Assembly (NCBI GenBank): GCA_013140575.1
Contig: JABFSN010000058.1
Coordinates: forward strand, 1-64,000
From: Phycisphaerales bacterium
GTDB taxonomy: Bacteria; Planctomycetota; Phycisphaerae; UBA1845
Direction: 5' to 3'
DNA: 64,000 nucleotides
Part shown: piece after piece, positions 8,686 through 16,905 of the stretch
Numbering within the stretch: position 1 is the stretch's first letter
Layout of the letters: every line of letters starts with the position of its first letter
The notes under the pieces: generated by a model
Told to the model about the DNA's origin: nothing
The model's database searches: none
Seen by the model: the letters and a program-made list of their open reading frames with translations, nothing else
Position numbers and translations under genes: made by a program

Positions 8686-9780
8686 TTACACTTCCACGAA
8701 ACTCTCCGCGCTCTCCCACTGCCCCTTCTCATACTGGTACTTCTTGCTTTTATCCACCACCACGAACCCGTCCACCACCTCAATCCGGAATCGCTCCAGC
8801 GGACGCGGCGCCGGCCCCTCGAAATTGATCCCCGCTTGGCGGAACCCGCTCCCGTGGCACGGGCACTTGAACTTCCGATCGTTCGCCAGCCAGTTGGGAA
8901 TGCACCCCAGATGCGTGCAAATTATGTTCAACGCCGCAATCCGATCTTCCAGGCGAATGATCCAGAACCCGTCCGGCTTGTGATCGTTGTTGACTTCGCC
9001 CGGCGGCATGGCCGCGTACACCTCCAGCTTCCCGATTCGCACCCGCGGGTCCGGCTCTTCCAACACGTTGGGCATCATGAACCGCTGGAACGCCACTGCC
9101 GACACCACGGACGCCCCCCCGAACGCCAGCCAGCCGATCCCCAACGCCGACCCGGTCAACACGCCCCGCCGCGTCACTCCGTCCTTCGTCTCCCCGCTGG
9201 CCTTCAAGACCTTCGCCTGACGCGCGTCCGGCGGCAATTCCGACGCCGGGGCCTTCTCCCACATCTTGGCCGTCGGACCCGACTCCGCGTCCGTCTTTCC
9301 GATGACCGCCATTCCCCCGCGCGACGTGGCCGCGCGTAACAATGCCTGAATGGCCGGGTCTGGTTCGCCCGCCACGGATACCGTCGGCGCCTTTTCCGGC
9401 GACTTTGCCGCAGCCTTGCCCGATTCCTTCGCGGCCGCCGCGGGCTTGTGCGGCGCCTTCTTCACGGCTGCGGTGGCCGGCTCATCCGCGTCGGCCTTGG
9501 CCGCCGCCTTTTCTTCCTTCGCCGCCGCGGGCGTCGCAGTCGCCGCCGGCGCTTCGCCCATGACGACCTCGAACTTGATCACGTCGACCGGGCACTCCTC
9601 GGCCGCCTCTTTGATCTCCGCGGTCAGCGGCCGGGTGAATTCCGCGTTGAGCGCATCCGGACGGATCACGCAGGTGTCGTCCGTCACGTGAAATACCGTC
9701 GGCGCCGCGTTCTCGCATGCATCGCAAACGATGCAGCCAGGTTCGATCCACACCCGCGTGACCAGTTCCGCCGTCGCCAT
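8686..9780 (-). CDS. Ferredoxin-Rieske fusion protein
   Basis: Iron-sulfur subunit of the bc complex. Residues ~10-72 form a one-cluster ferredoxin domain (CIVCDACEN, then a final Cys in EECPVDVIKF). An Ala/Lys/Pro-rich linker follows (~73-190). Then comes a twin-arginine-like RRGVLTGSALGIGWLAFGG membrane anchor (~200-225) and a Rieske domain with CTHLGC and CPCHGSGF, the 2Fe-2S ligands and disulfide cysteines. In this topology the ferredoxin would sit in the cytoplasm and the Rieske head in the periplasm, a combination ordinary Rieske proteins lack. ATG 9780 has an AGAGGCGG ribosome site. Confidence 0.88.
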   Translation of the reverse strand: MATAELVTRVWIEPGCIVCDACENAAPTVFHVTDDTCVIRPDALNAEFTRPLTAEIKEAAEECPVDVIKFEVVMGEAPAATATPAAAKEEKAAAKADADEPATAAVKKAPHKPAAAAKESGKAAAKSPEKAPTVSVAGEPDPAIQALLRAATSRGGMAVIGKTDAESGPTAKMWEKAPASELPPDARQAKVLKASGETKDGVTRRGVLTGSALGIGWLAFGGASVVSAVAFQRFMMPNVLEEPDPRVRIGKLEVYAAMPPGEVNNDHKPDGFWIIRLEDRIAALNIICTHLGCIPNWLANDRKFKCPCHGSGFRQAGINFEGPAPRPLERFRIEVVDGFVVVDKSKKYQYEKGQWESAESFVEV

Positions 9781-9814
9781 GTCAACCGCCTCTTTCTACG
9801 ACCGACCCCCTCTT

Positions 9815-9890
9815 GTGGCATGGGCTTCCAGCCCATGAATCCGTCACGGGCTTCGAGCCCGTGTCGCCATCGGCCAGACGCCCGTGCCAC
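9815..9890. repeat. Intergenic palindromic repeat
   Basis: Two adjacent perfect palindromes, catgggcttccagcccatg (9819-9837) and cacgggcttcgagcccgtg (9845-9863), lie inside a weaker outer pair gtggca/tgccac (9815-9820, 9885-9890). It lies between the HEAT gene and the Rieske gene. Similar 'GGGCTTCxAGCCC' palindromes are common as dispersed repeats in related genomes (recollection). Confidence 0.6.
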
Positions 9891-9900
9891 CATGCGGTCA

Positions 9901-10950
9901 TCAACTTCCCCCTCGATCGCCGATCGCCTTCATGGCCGCGTTCTTAACCTCCGGCGACGCGTCCGACATCAGCGCCCGAATCTGATCCCGGATATCGTCA
10001 TTTGGCAAGCGCCCGCCTGCGTCAATCGCCGCGATTAGGTAGCGGTTGACCGCCTGCGGCGGCATGGGATACTCCAGCGCTTCCCCCTTGGGGGTCACCG
10101 TCCGCACCTTGACCTCGTCCTCCCAGTACGTCCGATTCAACATATCCAGCAACAGCCCCTTGCCCCGGTCGCTTTCCAGCCGCGCCAACGCCAGCGCCGC
10201 GTTCCATTGAACCTCGCGGTCCTCGTCCATGCTCGCTCGCCCCAGCGCGTCCACGACTTCCGCATCGCCGGGCCGGGCGATCGCCGACAACGCCGCGCAC
10301 GCCACCGTCCGCACCACCGGGCTTCGATCCGTCAATGCCGCAGTCATGCGCGGCAACGCATCGCTCGATCGAGCCCCGTCGCCCATTTCCGCCAGTGCCC
10401 GCAGCGCCTCGACCCGCAGGTCCACGTTCGAGGCGTCGAGCGTGGCCACCAGTGGCGGAACGGCTCGCGGCGATCCCGACCGCGCCAGCGCGTACATGAA
10501 AAACGCCAGCCGCTTGCGGCCCATTTCCGACAGCGTGTTTATGTCGCCGATGTCACGGGCATGCAATCCCAACAGGCCGTCGATGGCCAGATCGCGCTCC
10601 TCGGCCGTCAGTTCGGAATCCGCATTCTTCATGCGTTGGGCCAGTTCGTTGGCCACCTGCCATAATTCCTTGTCCCGCGGCAACAGGACGCCCGCCGTCG
10701 TCTCCCCGGCGCTGGCTTTCAGCGTATTCAGCAGGCTCTCGATGGACTGCTGCCGATCCGTGGCGATGGACCCGAACAACAACACGACCACCACCGCGCA
10801 ACCCACGATCATCCCCACGATCAACATGGGCACGGCGAACAATCGGGCCAGCAGTCCGCCCGACATGGGTTCGATATTCGTGGCCGGGCTCGCGCCCACC
10901 CCCGCTACGTCGCGGTCCGATTCGGCTTGACGATCGCCCGATCCGCTCAT
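9901..10950 (-). CDS. Membrane-anchored HEAT-repeat protein
   Basis: First gene of the minus-strand respiratory operon. A single hydrophobic helix (~33-58, FAVPMLIVGMIVGCAVVVVL) anchors a C-terminal array of HEAT/PBS-lyase-type repeats, recognisable in AVPPLVATLDASNVDLRVEA and DRSPVVRTVACAALSAIARP. Such repeats bind proteins, so a role in assembling or stabilising the cytochrome complex is plausible but inferred only from position. ATG 10950 (MSGSGDRQ) is preferred to the longer frame from 11097, which overlaps unlike sequence. Length 349 residues. Confidence 0.75.
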   Translation of the reverse strand: MSGSGDRQAESDRDVAGVGASPATNIEPMSGGLLARLFAVPMLIVGMIVGCAVVVVLLFGSIATDRQQSIESLLNTLKASAGETTAGVLLPRDKELWQVANELAQRMKNADSELTAEERDLAIDGLLGLHARDIGDINTLSEMGRKRLAFFMYALARSGSPRAVPPLVATLDASNVDLRVEALRALAEMGDGARSSDALPRMTAALTDRSPVVRTVACAALSAIARPGDAEVVDALGRASMDEDREVQWNAALALARLESDRGKGLLLDMLNRTYWEDEVKVRTVTPKGEALEYPMPPQAVNRYLIAAIDAGGRLPNDDIRDQIRALMSDASPEVKNAAMKAIGDRGGS

Positions 10951-11325
10951 TCTTGGATCCCGCGCCCCCGACTTTGTGAATAAAATCACAATCACCGGCC
11001 CAGAAGAAGGCGGCGATTCCGCCGCCCCCCACGATTTCATGGTCATTTCCAGCCGCCGGCCCATCCTCGCGTGGGGAACCGCCGGGCCATCCATCAACCG
11101 GTTGGCTTCTCGACGGTTTCTCCACCTGGATGGACGATTCCCGGACCTCCCCGCCCGCGTTTCTCTATGGCATATCGGCTACAGTGTCAACCGGGTTTGT
11201 CACCATGCGTGAAGTCGATTCGGACTCGTCGGTTGCGTCTATCGGCGACCCCGCCGTGCCCCGGTGTACCGTCCGGAATCGGCGGCGTACAGTATGAAAC
11301 AGCTTCGAGCCGGAGACACCCACAG
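10951..11325. other. 375-base divergent intergenic region, nothing recognised
   Basis: This lies between the minus-strand HEAT gene and the plus-strand pseudouridine synthase, so it must hold promoters for both directions. An AT-rich patch occurs around 10976-10995. I see no convincing promoter, RNA gene or repeat. Open frames here look like extensions of the flanking genes. Confidence 0.4.
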
Positions 11326-12393
11326 GTGGCGCCAGTGATTGACAGGGAACAGGATATTTCGGAACCCCGTGGCGCCGACGATGACGATTCACGGCACGTG
11401 CGGATCACCCCGGGACGCCGCAAGCCCGGCTCCCGGCTCGACAAATGGCTTCACACCCGCCTCCCGCGGCTCTCCCGCACCATGCTCCAACGCCTCATCC
11501 GCGAGGGGGCCATCACCGTCAACGGCCTGCCCACCAAGGCCAGCTACGAACCGGAAATGGAGGACGTCATCGATGTCCTGCTGCCGCCGCCCGAACCCAC
11601 CGACATCACTCCGGAAGATATCCCACTTGATATTCTTTACGAGGACGATTACCTGCTGGCCCTCAACAAGCAGACCGGAATCGTCTGCCACCCCGCCCAC
11701 TGCGCCCAGACCGGCACCCTTGTCAATGGCCTGGTGTTCTACGCCGACTCGTTGAGCAAGGGCGGAGACTCGTTCCGCCCCGGAATCGTCCATCGCCTCG
11801 ACAAGAACACCACCGGCGTATTGCTGGTCGCCAAGACCGACGAGGCCCATTGGCGATTGTGCATGCAGTTTGAAAAACGGACCATTCACAAAACGTACCT
11901 CGGCGTCGTTGAGGGCATCGTCGACCTCGACGGCGACACCATCGACCAGCCGCTCTCGTCCCACCCCACGGTCAAGGACCGCTTCGTCGTCGCCCCCAAA
12001 TCCCTCCGCGACATGATGCACAAACACGCCGTCACCCGTTACAAGGTGACCGAACGCTTCGCCGGCTACACGCTCGTCGAGATGTACCCCGTCACCGGCC
12101 GCACGCATCAACTTCGCGTGCACATGTCCTACATCGGCCACCCCATGATGGGCGACACCCTCTACCGCGGCCACTGGGTCAGCGAACGCGACCTGACCGG
12201 CGAAGGCGCCACCGAACCGCTGATGGACTTCCAGTCCCTCCACGCCCGCCGCATCGAATTCGTCCACCCCATCACCCAACAGCGCACCACCATCGAAGCC
12301 CCCGTCCCCGCCAAACTCCAACGCGCCATCGACCTGCTGCGTCAGTATCGTCCGCACAAACCCCGAACCGGCGCCGACGGAAAGCGGCCATAA
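11326..12393 (+). CDS. RluA/RluD-family rRNA pseudouridine synthase
   Basis: Isomerises specific uridines in ribosomal RNA. An N-terminal S4 RNA-binding domain (GSRLDKWLHTRLPRLSRTML...GAITVNG) precedes the catalytic domain, whose HRLDKNTTGVLLVAK motif contains the catalytic Asp. VTGRTHQLRVH, the second family motif, is also present. The start is uncertain. GTG 11326 with CGGAG at 11311 is used here; GTG 11335 is also possible, while the frame extends upstream to 11071 without family-like sequence. The exact target (23S positions as for RluD) cannot be read from sequence alone. Confidence 0.85.
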   Translation: MAPVIDREQDISEPRGADDDDSRHVRITPGRRKPGSRLDKWLHTRLPRLSRTMLQRLIREGAITVNGLPTKASYEPEMEDVIDVLLPPPEPTDITPEDIPLDILYEDDYLLALNKQTGIVCHPAHCAQTGTLVNGLVFYADSLSKGGDSFRPGIVHRLDKNTTGVLLVAKTDEAHWRLCMQFEKRTIHKTYLGVVEGIVDLDGDTIDQPLSSHPTVKDRFVVAPKSLRDMMHKHAVTRYKVTERFAGYTLVEMYPVTGRTHQLRVHMSYIGHPMMGDTLYRGHWVSERDLTGEGATEPLMDFQSLHARRIEFVHPITQQRTTIEAPVPAKLQRAIDLLRQYRPHKPRTGADGKRP

Positions 12394-12485
12394 GATTCTC
12401 GACCCTCGTCGTTCGCGCGTTCCGTGCCCGCGTACCGAGCGTTAGTGGATTTCGATCGACCGCAGTTCTGCGAGCCCGATTCCCG

Positions 12486-12515
12486 TTGCTCGGAGCGATT
12501 GAGAACATGTATGAT
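12486..12515 (+). promoter_or_regulatory. Candidate promoter of the Fis-like gene
   Basis: TTGCTC (12486-12491) and TATGAT (12510-12515) are 18 bases apart, 70 bases upstream of ATG 12585, in a locally AT-richer stretch. Good -10 match, weaker -35. Confidence 0.4.
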
Positions 12516-12584
12516 CACGTGACATGAGCGTCTCGCCTGTCGATCCCCCCACGGGCGGTCGGACACGAAACGCGGAGCATTCCA

Positions 12585-13025
12585 ATGCAGCCGGACGACG
12601 ACACGTCAAATCCACAGTGGTTTCATTCACTGCTTCAGGGCGTACTGCACGAACTTGCCCTAATGAATAAGCAAATTGCGCGATGGCGGTCCGCGCCGGC
12701 GGATTCGATCGTCGGCGCCTGGGCTCCTTTGCTTCATGAGAAACTGAAGGCCATTGAAACCAGTTTGCGGCAGGTAACACCGGGAATTGAAAGCGCAGAC
12801 AGGATCCCGAACCTGACGAGTATCGGCGATTCCACGAGTGATGCTTGCGAGCCTGCATCCCGGGAACGCACGTTAGCCGAGCGAATTGCCGAAACCGAGA
12901 AGGCAGCCATCGCCTCAGTTTTGAAAACGACCCGAGGCAATGTCACCCGAACTGCTGTCATTCTCGACATGTCGCGAACAAGCCTGTACACGAAAATCAA
13001 GGAATACGGTTTGCCGTATTCATGA
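12585..13025 (+). CDS. Fis-type helix-turn-helix regulator
   Basis: Small (146 aa) DNA-binding protein. The last ~50 residues match the Fis/NtrC C-terminal helix-turn-helix (AIASVLKTTRGNVTRTAVIL and MSRTSLYTKIKEYGL). The N-terminal ~95 residues are helical and not recognised; there is no AAA+ or receiver domain, so it is a stand-alone HTH protein rather than an enhancer-binding activator. Its 3' end overlaps the convergent orphan HicB gene by 29 bases. Target genes are unknown. Confidence 0.75.
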   Translation: MQPDDDTSNPQWFHSLLQGVLHELALMNKQIARWRSAPADSIVGAWAPLLHEKLKAIETSLRQVTPGIESADRIPNLTSIGDSTSDACEPASRERTLAERIAETEKAAIASVLKTTRGNVTRTAVILDMSRTSLYTKIKEYGLPYS

Positions 13026-13182
13026 GAAAGACGGCCCCCTCGATCCACGCCGCGATGGCGTCGCGGACGTTCTCGATGGCGGCCTCCTTGGTGGGGCCGT
13101 GGGTGATGCAGCCGGGCAGGCTGGGAACCTCGCAAATCCAGCCGCCGTCCTCGGCATCCGGGTAGATCAGGACTTGTCTCAT
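12997..13182 (-). CDS. Orphan HicB-like antitoxin
   Basis: A 61-residue HicB-family protein. The core YPDAEDGGWICEVPSLPGC followed by ATKEAAIENV-like helices (GPTKEAAIENVRDAIAAWIE) is the partial RNase-H-like HicB fold that binds HicA toxin. No HicA-like gene is adjacent and there is no C-terminal DNA-binding domain, so it is either a solitary antitoxin or a remnant. ATG 13182 (MRQVLIYPD) fits the family start; ATG 13194 is also possible. It ends convergently inside the Fis-like gene. Confidence 0.7.
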   Translation of the reverse strand: MRQVLIYPDAEDGGWICEVPSLPGCITHGPTKEAAIENVRDAIAAWIEGAVFLMNTANRIP

Positions 13183-13267
13183 CGCATGAATCATATCGGT
13201 TCGCAGCCGGCGATTCCAGCTCGTCGTTTGCGGTGGGATGTTGAAAAATACACTGCGGACGACCACC

Positions 13268-13315
13268 ATGAGCGATCGGACCGAGGTCATCGTGATCGGC
13301 GGCGGCGTGGCAACG
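13268..13315 (+). pseudogene. Duplicate 5' fragment of thiO cut off by a repeat
   Basis: ATG 13268 opens a frame reading MSDRTEVIVIGGGVA, the start of an FAD-binding Rossmann fold. It is nearly the same as the ThiO start (MSIRADAIVIGGGVV) 118 bases downstream, and the DNA shares a long run around atcggcggcggcgtgg. The frame then runs straight into the dispersed repeat at 13316 and loses similarity. It looks like an older or duplicated thiO 5' end displaced by insertion of the repeat. Confidence 0.5.
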
Positions 13316-13367
13316 CTGGTGCGAGAATCCTTTCTCGCTCCCCCTCTTGCGGGAATCCCTTCCCGCG
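13316..13367. repeat. Double-hairpin dispersed repeat, copy 2
   Basis: Matches 8497-8548 over its full length with only scattered differences. Two hairpins are intact here (gcgagaatcctttctcgc and gcgggaatcccttcccgc). It lies between the truncated thiO-like fragment and the thiO start and supplies 5' untranslated sequence to thiO. Confidence 0.75.
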
Positions 13368-13385
13368 GCAAACGAAGGGCGTCAA

Positions 13386-14546
13386 ATGAGCATCCGCGCT
13401 GACGCTATCGTCATCGGCGGCGGCGTGGTCGGATTGGCCACTGCGCTCGCACTGCGGCAAGCCGGTCTGAACGTGGTGATCGTCGAGCGCGGCGTCTGCG
13501 GCGGCGAGGCGTCGTGGGCTGGGGCGGGCATTCTGTCGCCGGCCAATCCCCACCGCCACGACCTGGTGCAGGAATTGCAGACCGCGGCGCTCGATCGCTA
13601 CCCGGCGTACTGTCAATCGCTGACCGACGCAACCGGCGTCGATCCCGAATACGAACGCTGCGGATGGCTGGACCTGCTGACCACCGATCAGGAAGTCCGC
13701 ATGGCCCAATCCGACGTTCGCGCGGCCGCCGACCAACAAACGCCCGACGGCCAACCGATCTACGAAATGCTGACGCCCGATGAGGCCGTCGCCCTCGAAC
13801 CCAACCTTTCGCGCAACTGCCTGGCCGTCCTGCATTGCCGCCGCACGGGTCAGGTGCGCAGTCCGCGCTTGCTTCAGGCGCTTCGTATCGCGTGCGAGCG
13901 TGCCGACGTTGGAATTCGAGAGCAAACCGAGGTCGCCGAAATAGAGCTGGCCGGACAAACCGTCGCCGGCGTGCGAACGACGGACGACGTTCGCATCGCG
14001 GCCGAACGCATCGTGATCTGCGCCGGCGCATGGTCGGCCCGCATCGGTCCCACAACCATCGGTCAGTTGTTGCCGGTGATGCCGGTGAAGGGGCAGATCG
14101 TGCTGGCCCAATGCCCGGCGCGCCCGATCCAGCGGATCATCAATCGCGGCAAGGGTTACCTCGTGCCTCGCCGCGACGGACACGTGATCATCGGCGCCAC
14201 CGACGAACCGGATGCCGGCTTCGACAAACGCAACACTGCCCGCGGAATCAACCGGTTGATCGACGACGCCGTAACGATGGTCCCATCGCTGGCCGACGCG
14301 CCCGTTGTCGCCACGTGGGCTGGATTGCGCCCCGGCTCGCCCGACGGCCGACCCTACATCGGCCCCGTCCCCGAATTCGAAAACCTGTTCGCGGCCACCG
14401 GACACTTCAAGAACGGACTGACCCTCGCGCCCATCACCGCCGAGATCATCCGCGACCTGATTGTAACAGGACAATGCGCGTTCGATTTGTCCCGCTGCGC
14501 GCCGGGACGACCGGCGAAGCTTGACCGATCAAACCGCGGGACCTAA
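13386..14546 (+). CDS. thiO: Glycine oxidase ThiO-like FAD oxidoreductase
   Basis: FAD-dependent amine oxidase of the DAO family. ThiO oxidises glycine to iminoglyoxylate for thiazole synthesis in thiamine biosynthesis. The N-terminal FAD motif is IVIGGGVVGLATALAL (~6-21), and ASWAGAGILSP, GQIVLAQ and GRPYIGPVP with FAATGHFKNGLTLAP are family signatures. It has 386 residues, normal for ThiO. ATG 13386 with GAAGGG upstream is chosen; the 13 codons before it come from the repeat. No other thi gene is nearby, so another DAO-family substrate is possible. Confidence 0.82.
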   Translation: MSIRADAIVIGGGVVGLATALALRQAGLNVVIVERGVCGGEASWAGAGILSPANPHRHDLVQELQTAALDRYPAYCQSLTDATGVDPEYERCGWLDLLTTDQEVRMAQSDVRAAADQQTPDGQPIYEMLTPDEAVALEPNLSRNCLAVLHCRRTGQVRSPRLLQALRIACERADVGIREQTEVAEIELAGQTVAGVRTTDDVRIAAERIVICAGAWSARIGPTTIGQLLPVMPVKGQIVLAQCPARPIQRIINRGKGYLVPRRDGHVIIGATDEPDAGFDKRNTARGINRLIDDAVTMVPSLADAPVVATWAGLRPGSPDGRPYIGPVPEFENLFAATGHFKNGLTLAPITAEIIRDLIVTGQCAFDLSRCAPGRPAKLDRSNRGT

Positions 14547-14633
14547 CGTGCCGCTCGCCGGCGCGAACACGATTGCGGTCGTCCGTGGATGTGATTCGTG
14601 TGTTGCGCTTCGGATTACGAAGGGACATTCATC

Positions 14634-15659
14634 ATGGCAATCAAGGTGGCAATCAACGGATTCGGTCGCATCGGGCGCCTCGTCTTCCGCGGGCTGATGC
14701 TCCGCCCCGACAAGTTTGAAGTCGTCGCCATCAACGACCTCAGCGATCCCAAATCGCTCGCCCATTTGCTGAAATACGACTCCGTCCACGGCCGCTATCG
14801 CGGCGACGTTTCCGTTGACGGCGACCGCATCCGCGTCGACGGCGCTACCACCCGCGTCGTTTCCGAAAAAGTGCCGACCAAACTCCCGTGGAAGGACATG
14901 AAGATCGACGTGGCCGTCGAATCGACCGGGTTTTTCACCAATCGCGCGTCGGACAAGGGCGGCTACGGCGATCACCTGACGGCCGGCGCCCGCAAGGTGG
15001 TGCTGTCCGCGCCGGCCAGCGACAAGCCCGACCTGACCGTGGTGATGGGCGTCAACGACAAGCAGCTCGGTCCCGATCACAAATGCGTGTCCAACGCCAG
15101 TTGCACCACCAATTGCCTGGCGCCGATGGTCAAGGTGCTGCACGATTCGTTCGGCCTCGTGCAGGGGCTGATGACCACCGTCCACGCCTACACCAACGAC
15201 CAGCGCACCGCCGACCAGATTCACAAGGATCCGCGCCGCGCCCGGGCGGCGGCGTTAAACATCATCCCCACCACCACCGGCGCCGCCAAGGCCGTCGGGC
15301 AGGTCATCCCCGAACTGAACGGCAAGCTCAACGGCCTCTCCCTTCGCGTCCCCGTCGCCGACGGCTCGCTGACCGATCTGGTGGCCACCCTTTCGAAGGA
15401 CGTCACCGCAGCCGAGATCAATCAGGCCATGAAAACAGCGGCGGCCGGCTTCTTGAAGGGCATCATGGAATTCAGCGACGAGCCGCTGGTCAGTTCCGAC
15501 ATCGTTGGCAACGCCCACTCCTGCGTCTTCGACAGTCTGTCCACCATGACCATGCCCGCCGACCGCGGCCGAATGGTCAAGGTGCTCGGCTGGTACGACA
15601 ACGAATGGGGCTACTCGATGCGCACCGTCGACCTCATCGAACGCCTGGCCGCGCTGTAA
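14634..15659 (+). CDS. gap: Glyceraldehyde-3-phosphate dehydrogenase, type I
   Basis: Catalyses NAD-dependent oxidative phosphorylation of glyceraldehyde 3-phosphate in glycolysis. NAD-binding start [16 protein letters not shown], catalytic Cys in [12 protein letters not shown], and the C-terminal [11 protein letters not shown] are all present. 341 residues, full length. ATG 14634 has GAAGGG at 14619-14624; an in-frame ATG at 14598 lacks family residues. It stands alone, transcribed toward the convergent carbamate kinase. Confidence 0.96.
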   Translation: MAIKVAINGFGRIGRLVFRGLMLRPDKFEVVAINDLSDPKSLAHLLKYDSVHGRYRGDVSVDGDRIRVDGATTRVVSEKVPTKLPWKDMKIDVAVESTGFFTNRASDKGGYGDHLTAGARKVVLSAPASDKPDLTVVMGVNDKQLGPDHKCVSNASCTTNCLAPMVKVLHDSFGLVQGLMTTVHAYTNDQRTADQIHKDPRRARAAALNIIPTTTGAAKAVGQVIPELNGKLNGLSLRVPVADGSLTDLVATLSKDVTAAEINQAMKTAAAGFLKGIMEFSDEPLVSSDIVGNAHSCVFDSLSTMTMPADRGRMVKVLGWYDNEWGYSMRTVDLIERLAAL

Positions 15660-15811
15660 CGAGTTCACCGGATCAGACCGACGATCGGGGCCGGCGGCGG
15701 TCGCCCACAACCGTCCGGCCATCGAACCAATTCCTTCCGGTCCGCGCGCTCCGCTTCATCCCCGGGGTGGGCGAACGACACTCGCGGCATGCGACCGATT
15801 CGGTCCGTCGT

Positions 15812-16774
15812 TCACTCATCGCGGACGATGCGGGTTCCCACCCGGCCGGTCATCGCGTCGGCGGCGCGGGTCAGCGGGCCGATGATCGCGATCGAGTGAT
15901 TACGCGAGTCGGCGCTCAGAAAATCGATCGCCCCTTGCACCTTCGGGCCCATCGACCCCGGCGGGAATTGGCCCTCGCCGAGCCAACCTGTTGCCTCCGA
16001 GACGGTCATCCGTTCGACGACGCGTTCCGTCGGCCCGCCGAAATCCAGCCGCACGCTGTCGACGCCGGTCAGGAACAAAATCGCGTCCGCCCCCAATTCG
16101 ACGGCCAGGAGCGCGCTGGCCAGGTCCTTGTCGATGACGGCCGCCGTCCCGCGGTCGTCGCCCTGGTCATCGCGGATCACGGGAATTCCCCCGCCGCCGC
16201 AGGCGACCACAATTTCGCCGTCGTTCACGGCCCGCCGAATGCTGCGGATTTCGAGAATGCGCTTCGGCAGCGGCGACGGCACCACGCGGCGGAAGTGACC
16301 GGGCTTGATCTCCTTAAATGTCCAGTGGGCGCGGTCCGGCACGTGCTCCAGCTGATCACGGATGTACACGCGGCCGATCGGCTTGGTCGGCGTTTGAAAC
16401 GCCGCGTCGTCGCCGTCCACCAGCACGGTGGTGACGATGGTCGTCACTGTTTGGTCCCGCCCCCGGCGGCGCAGCTCGTTGCCCAGCGTCTGGCCGATCA
16501 TGAACCCCATGCCGCCCTGCACGTGGGCGACGGCCACCTCCATCGGCAGCGGGTAAATGGCGTCGCGGGCGGCCTCGTTGCGGATCAGGAAATTGCCGAT
16601 CTGCGGGCCGTTGCCGTGGGTGACGACCAGCCGATAACCCGCCTCGACAAGGTCGGCCAGTTGCCGGGCGGTGGCCCGTGAATTCTCGAACTGCTCGTCG
16701 ACGTTGCCCTGCTGTTCGGGCAGCGAAATCGCATTCCCGCCGAGCGCCACGACGATCAGGCCGGGGTCGTTCAT
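15812..16774 (-). CDS. arcC: Carbamate kinase
   Basis: Interconverts carbamoyl phosphate plus ADP with ATP plus carbamate. The amino-acid-kinase fold is evident from LIVVALGGNAI, VVTHGNGPQIGNF, EIVVACGGGGIPV, DKDLASALLAVELGAD and GSMGPKVQGA near the end. 320 residues, full length. No arginine deiminase or ornithine carbamoyltransferase gene is adjacent, so its pathway (ATP gain from carbamoyl phosphate or the reverse) is open. Confidence 0.92.
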   Translation of the reverse strand: MNDPGLIVVALGGNAISLPEQQGNVDEQFENSRATARQLADLVEAGYRLVVTHGNGPQIGNFLIRNEAARDAIYPLPMEVAVAHVQGGMGFMIGQTLGNELRRRGRDQTVTTIVTTVLVDGDDAAFQTPTKPIGRVYIRDQLEHVPDRAHWTFKEIKPGHFRRVVPSPLPKRILEIRSIRRAVNDGEIVVACGGGGIPVIRDDQGDDRGTAAVIDKDLASALLAVELGADAILFLTGVDSVRLDFGGPTERVVERMTVSEATGWLGEGQFPPGSMGPKVQGAIDFLSADSRNHSIAIIGPLTRAADAMTGRVGTRIVRDE

Positions 16775-16905
16775 TGTGCCATTGTAACCGAAACGCGGAT
16801 GGGTCGGCTATTCGTCCGAAAACCGGCATCGACAACTCGCGCGCGGGACGGGCATTCGTTGTATCGCGACACCGGGTTACCGGCGGGAAGCCCATGCCAC
16901 GAGGT

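Noticed and set aside
13316-13385. Longer thiO start at 13347
   Set aside because: The extra codons come from the dispersed repeat; ATG 13386 has a ribosome site.
14888-16681. 597-aa plus-strand open frame
   Set aside because: Runs through gap in another frame and antisense to carbamate kinase; no family features.
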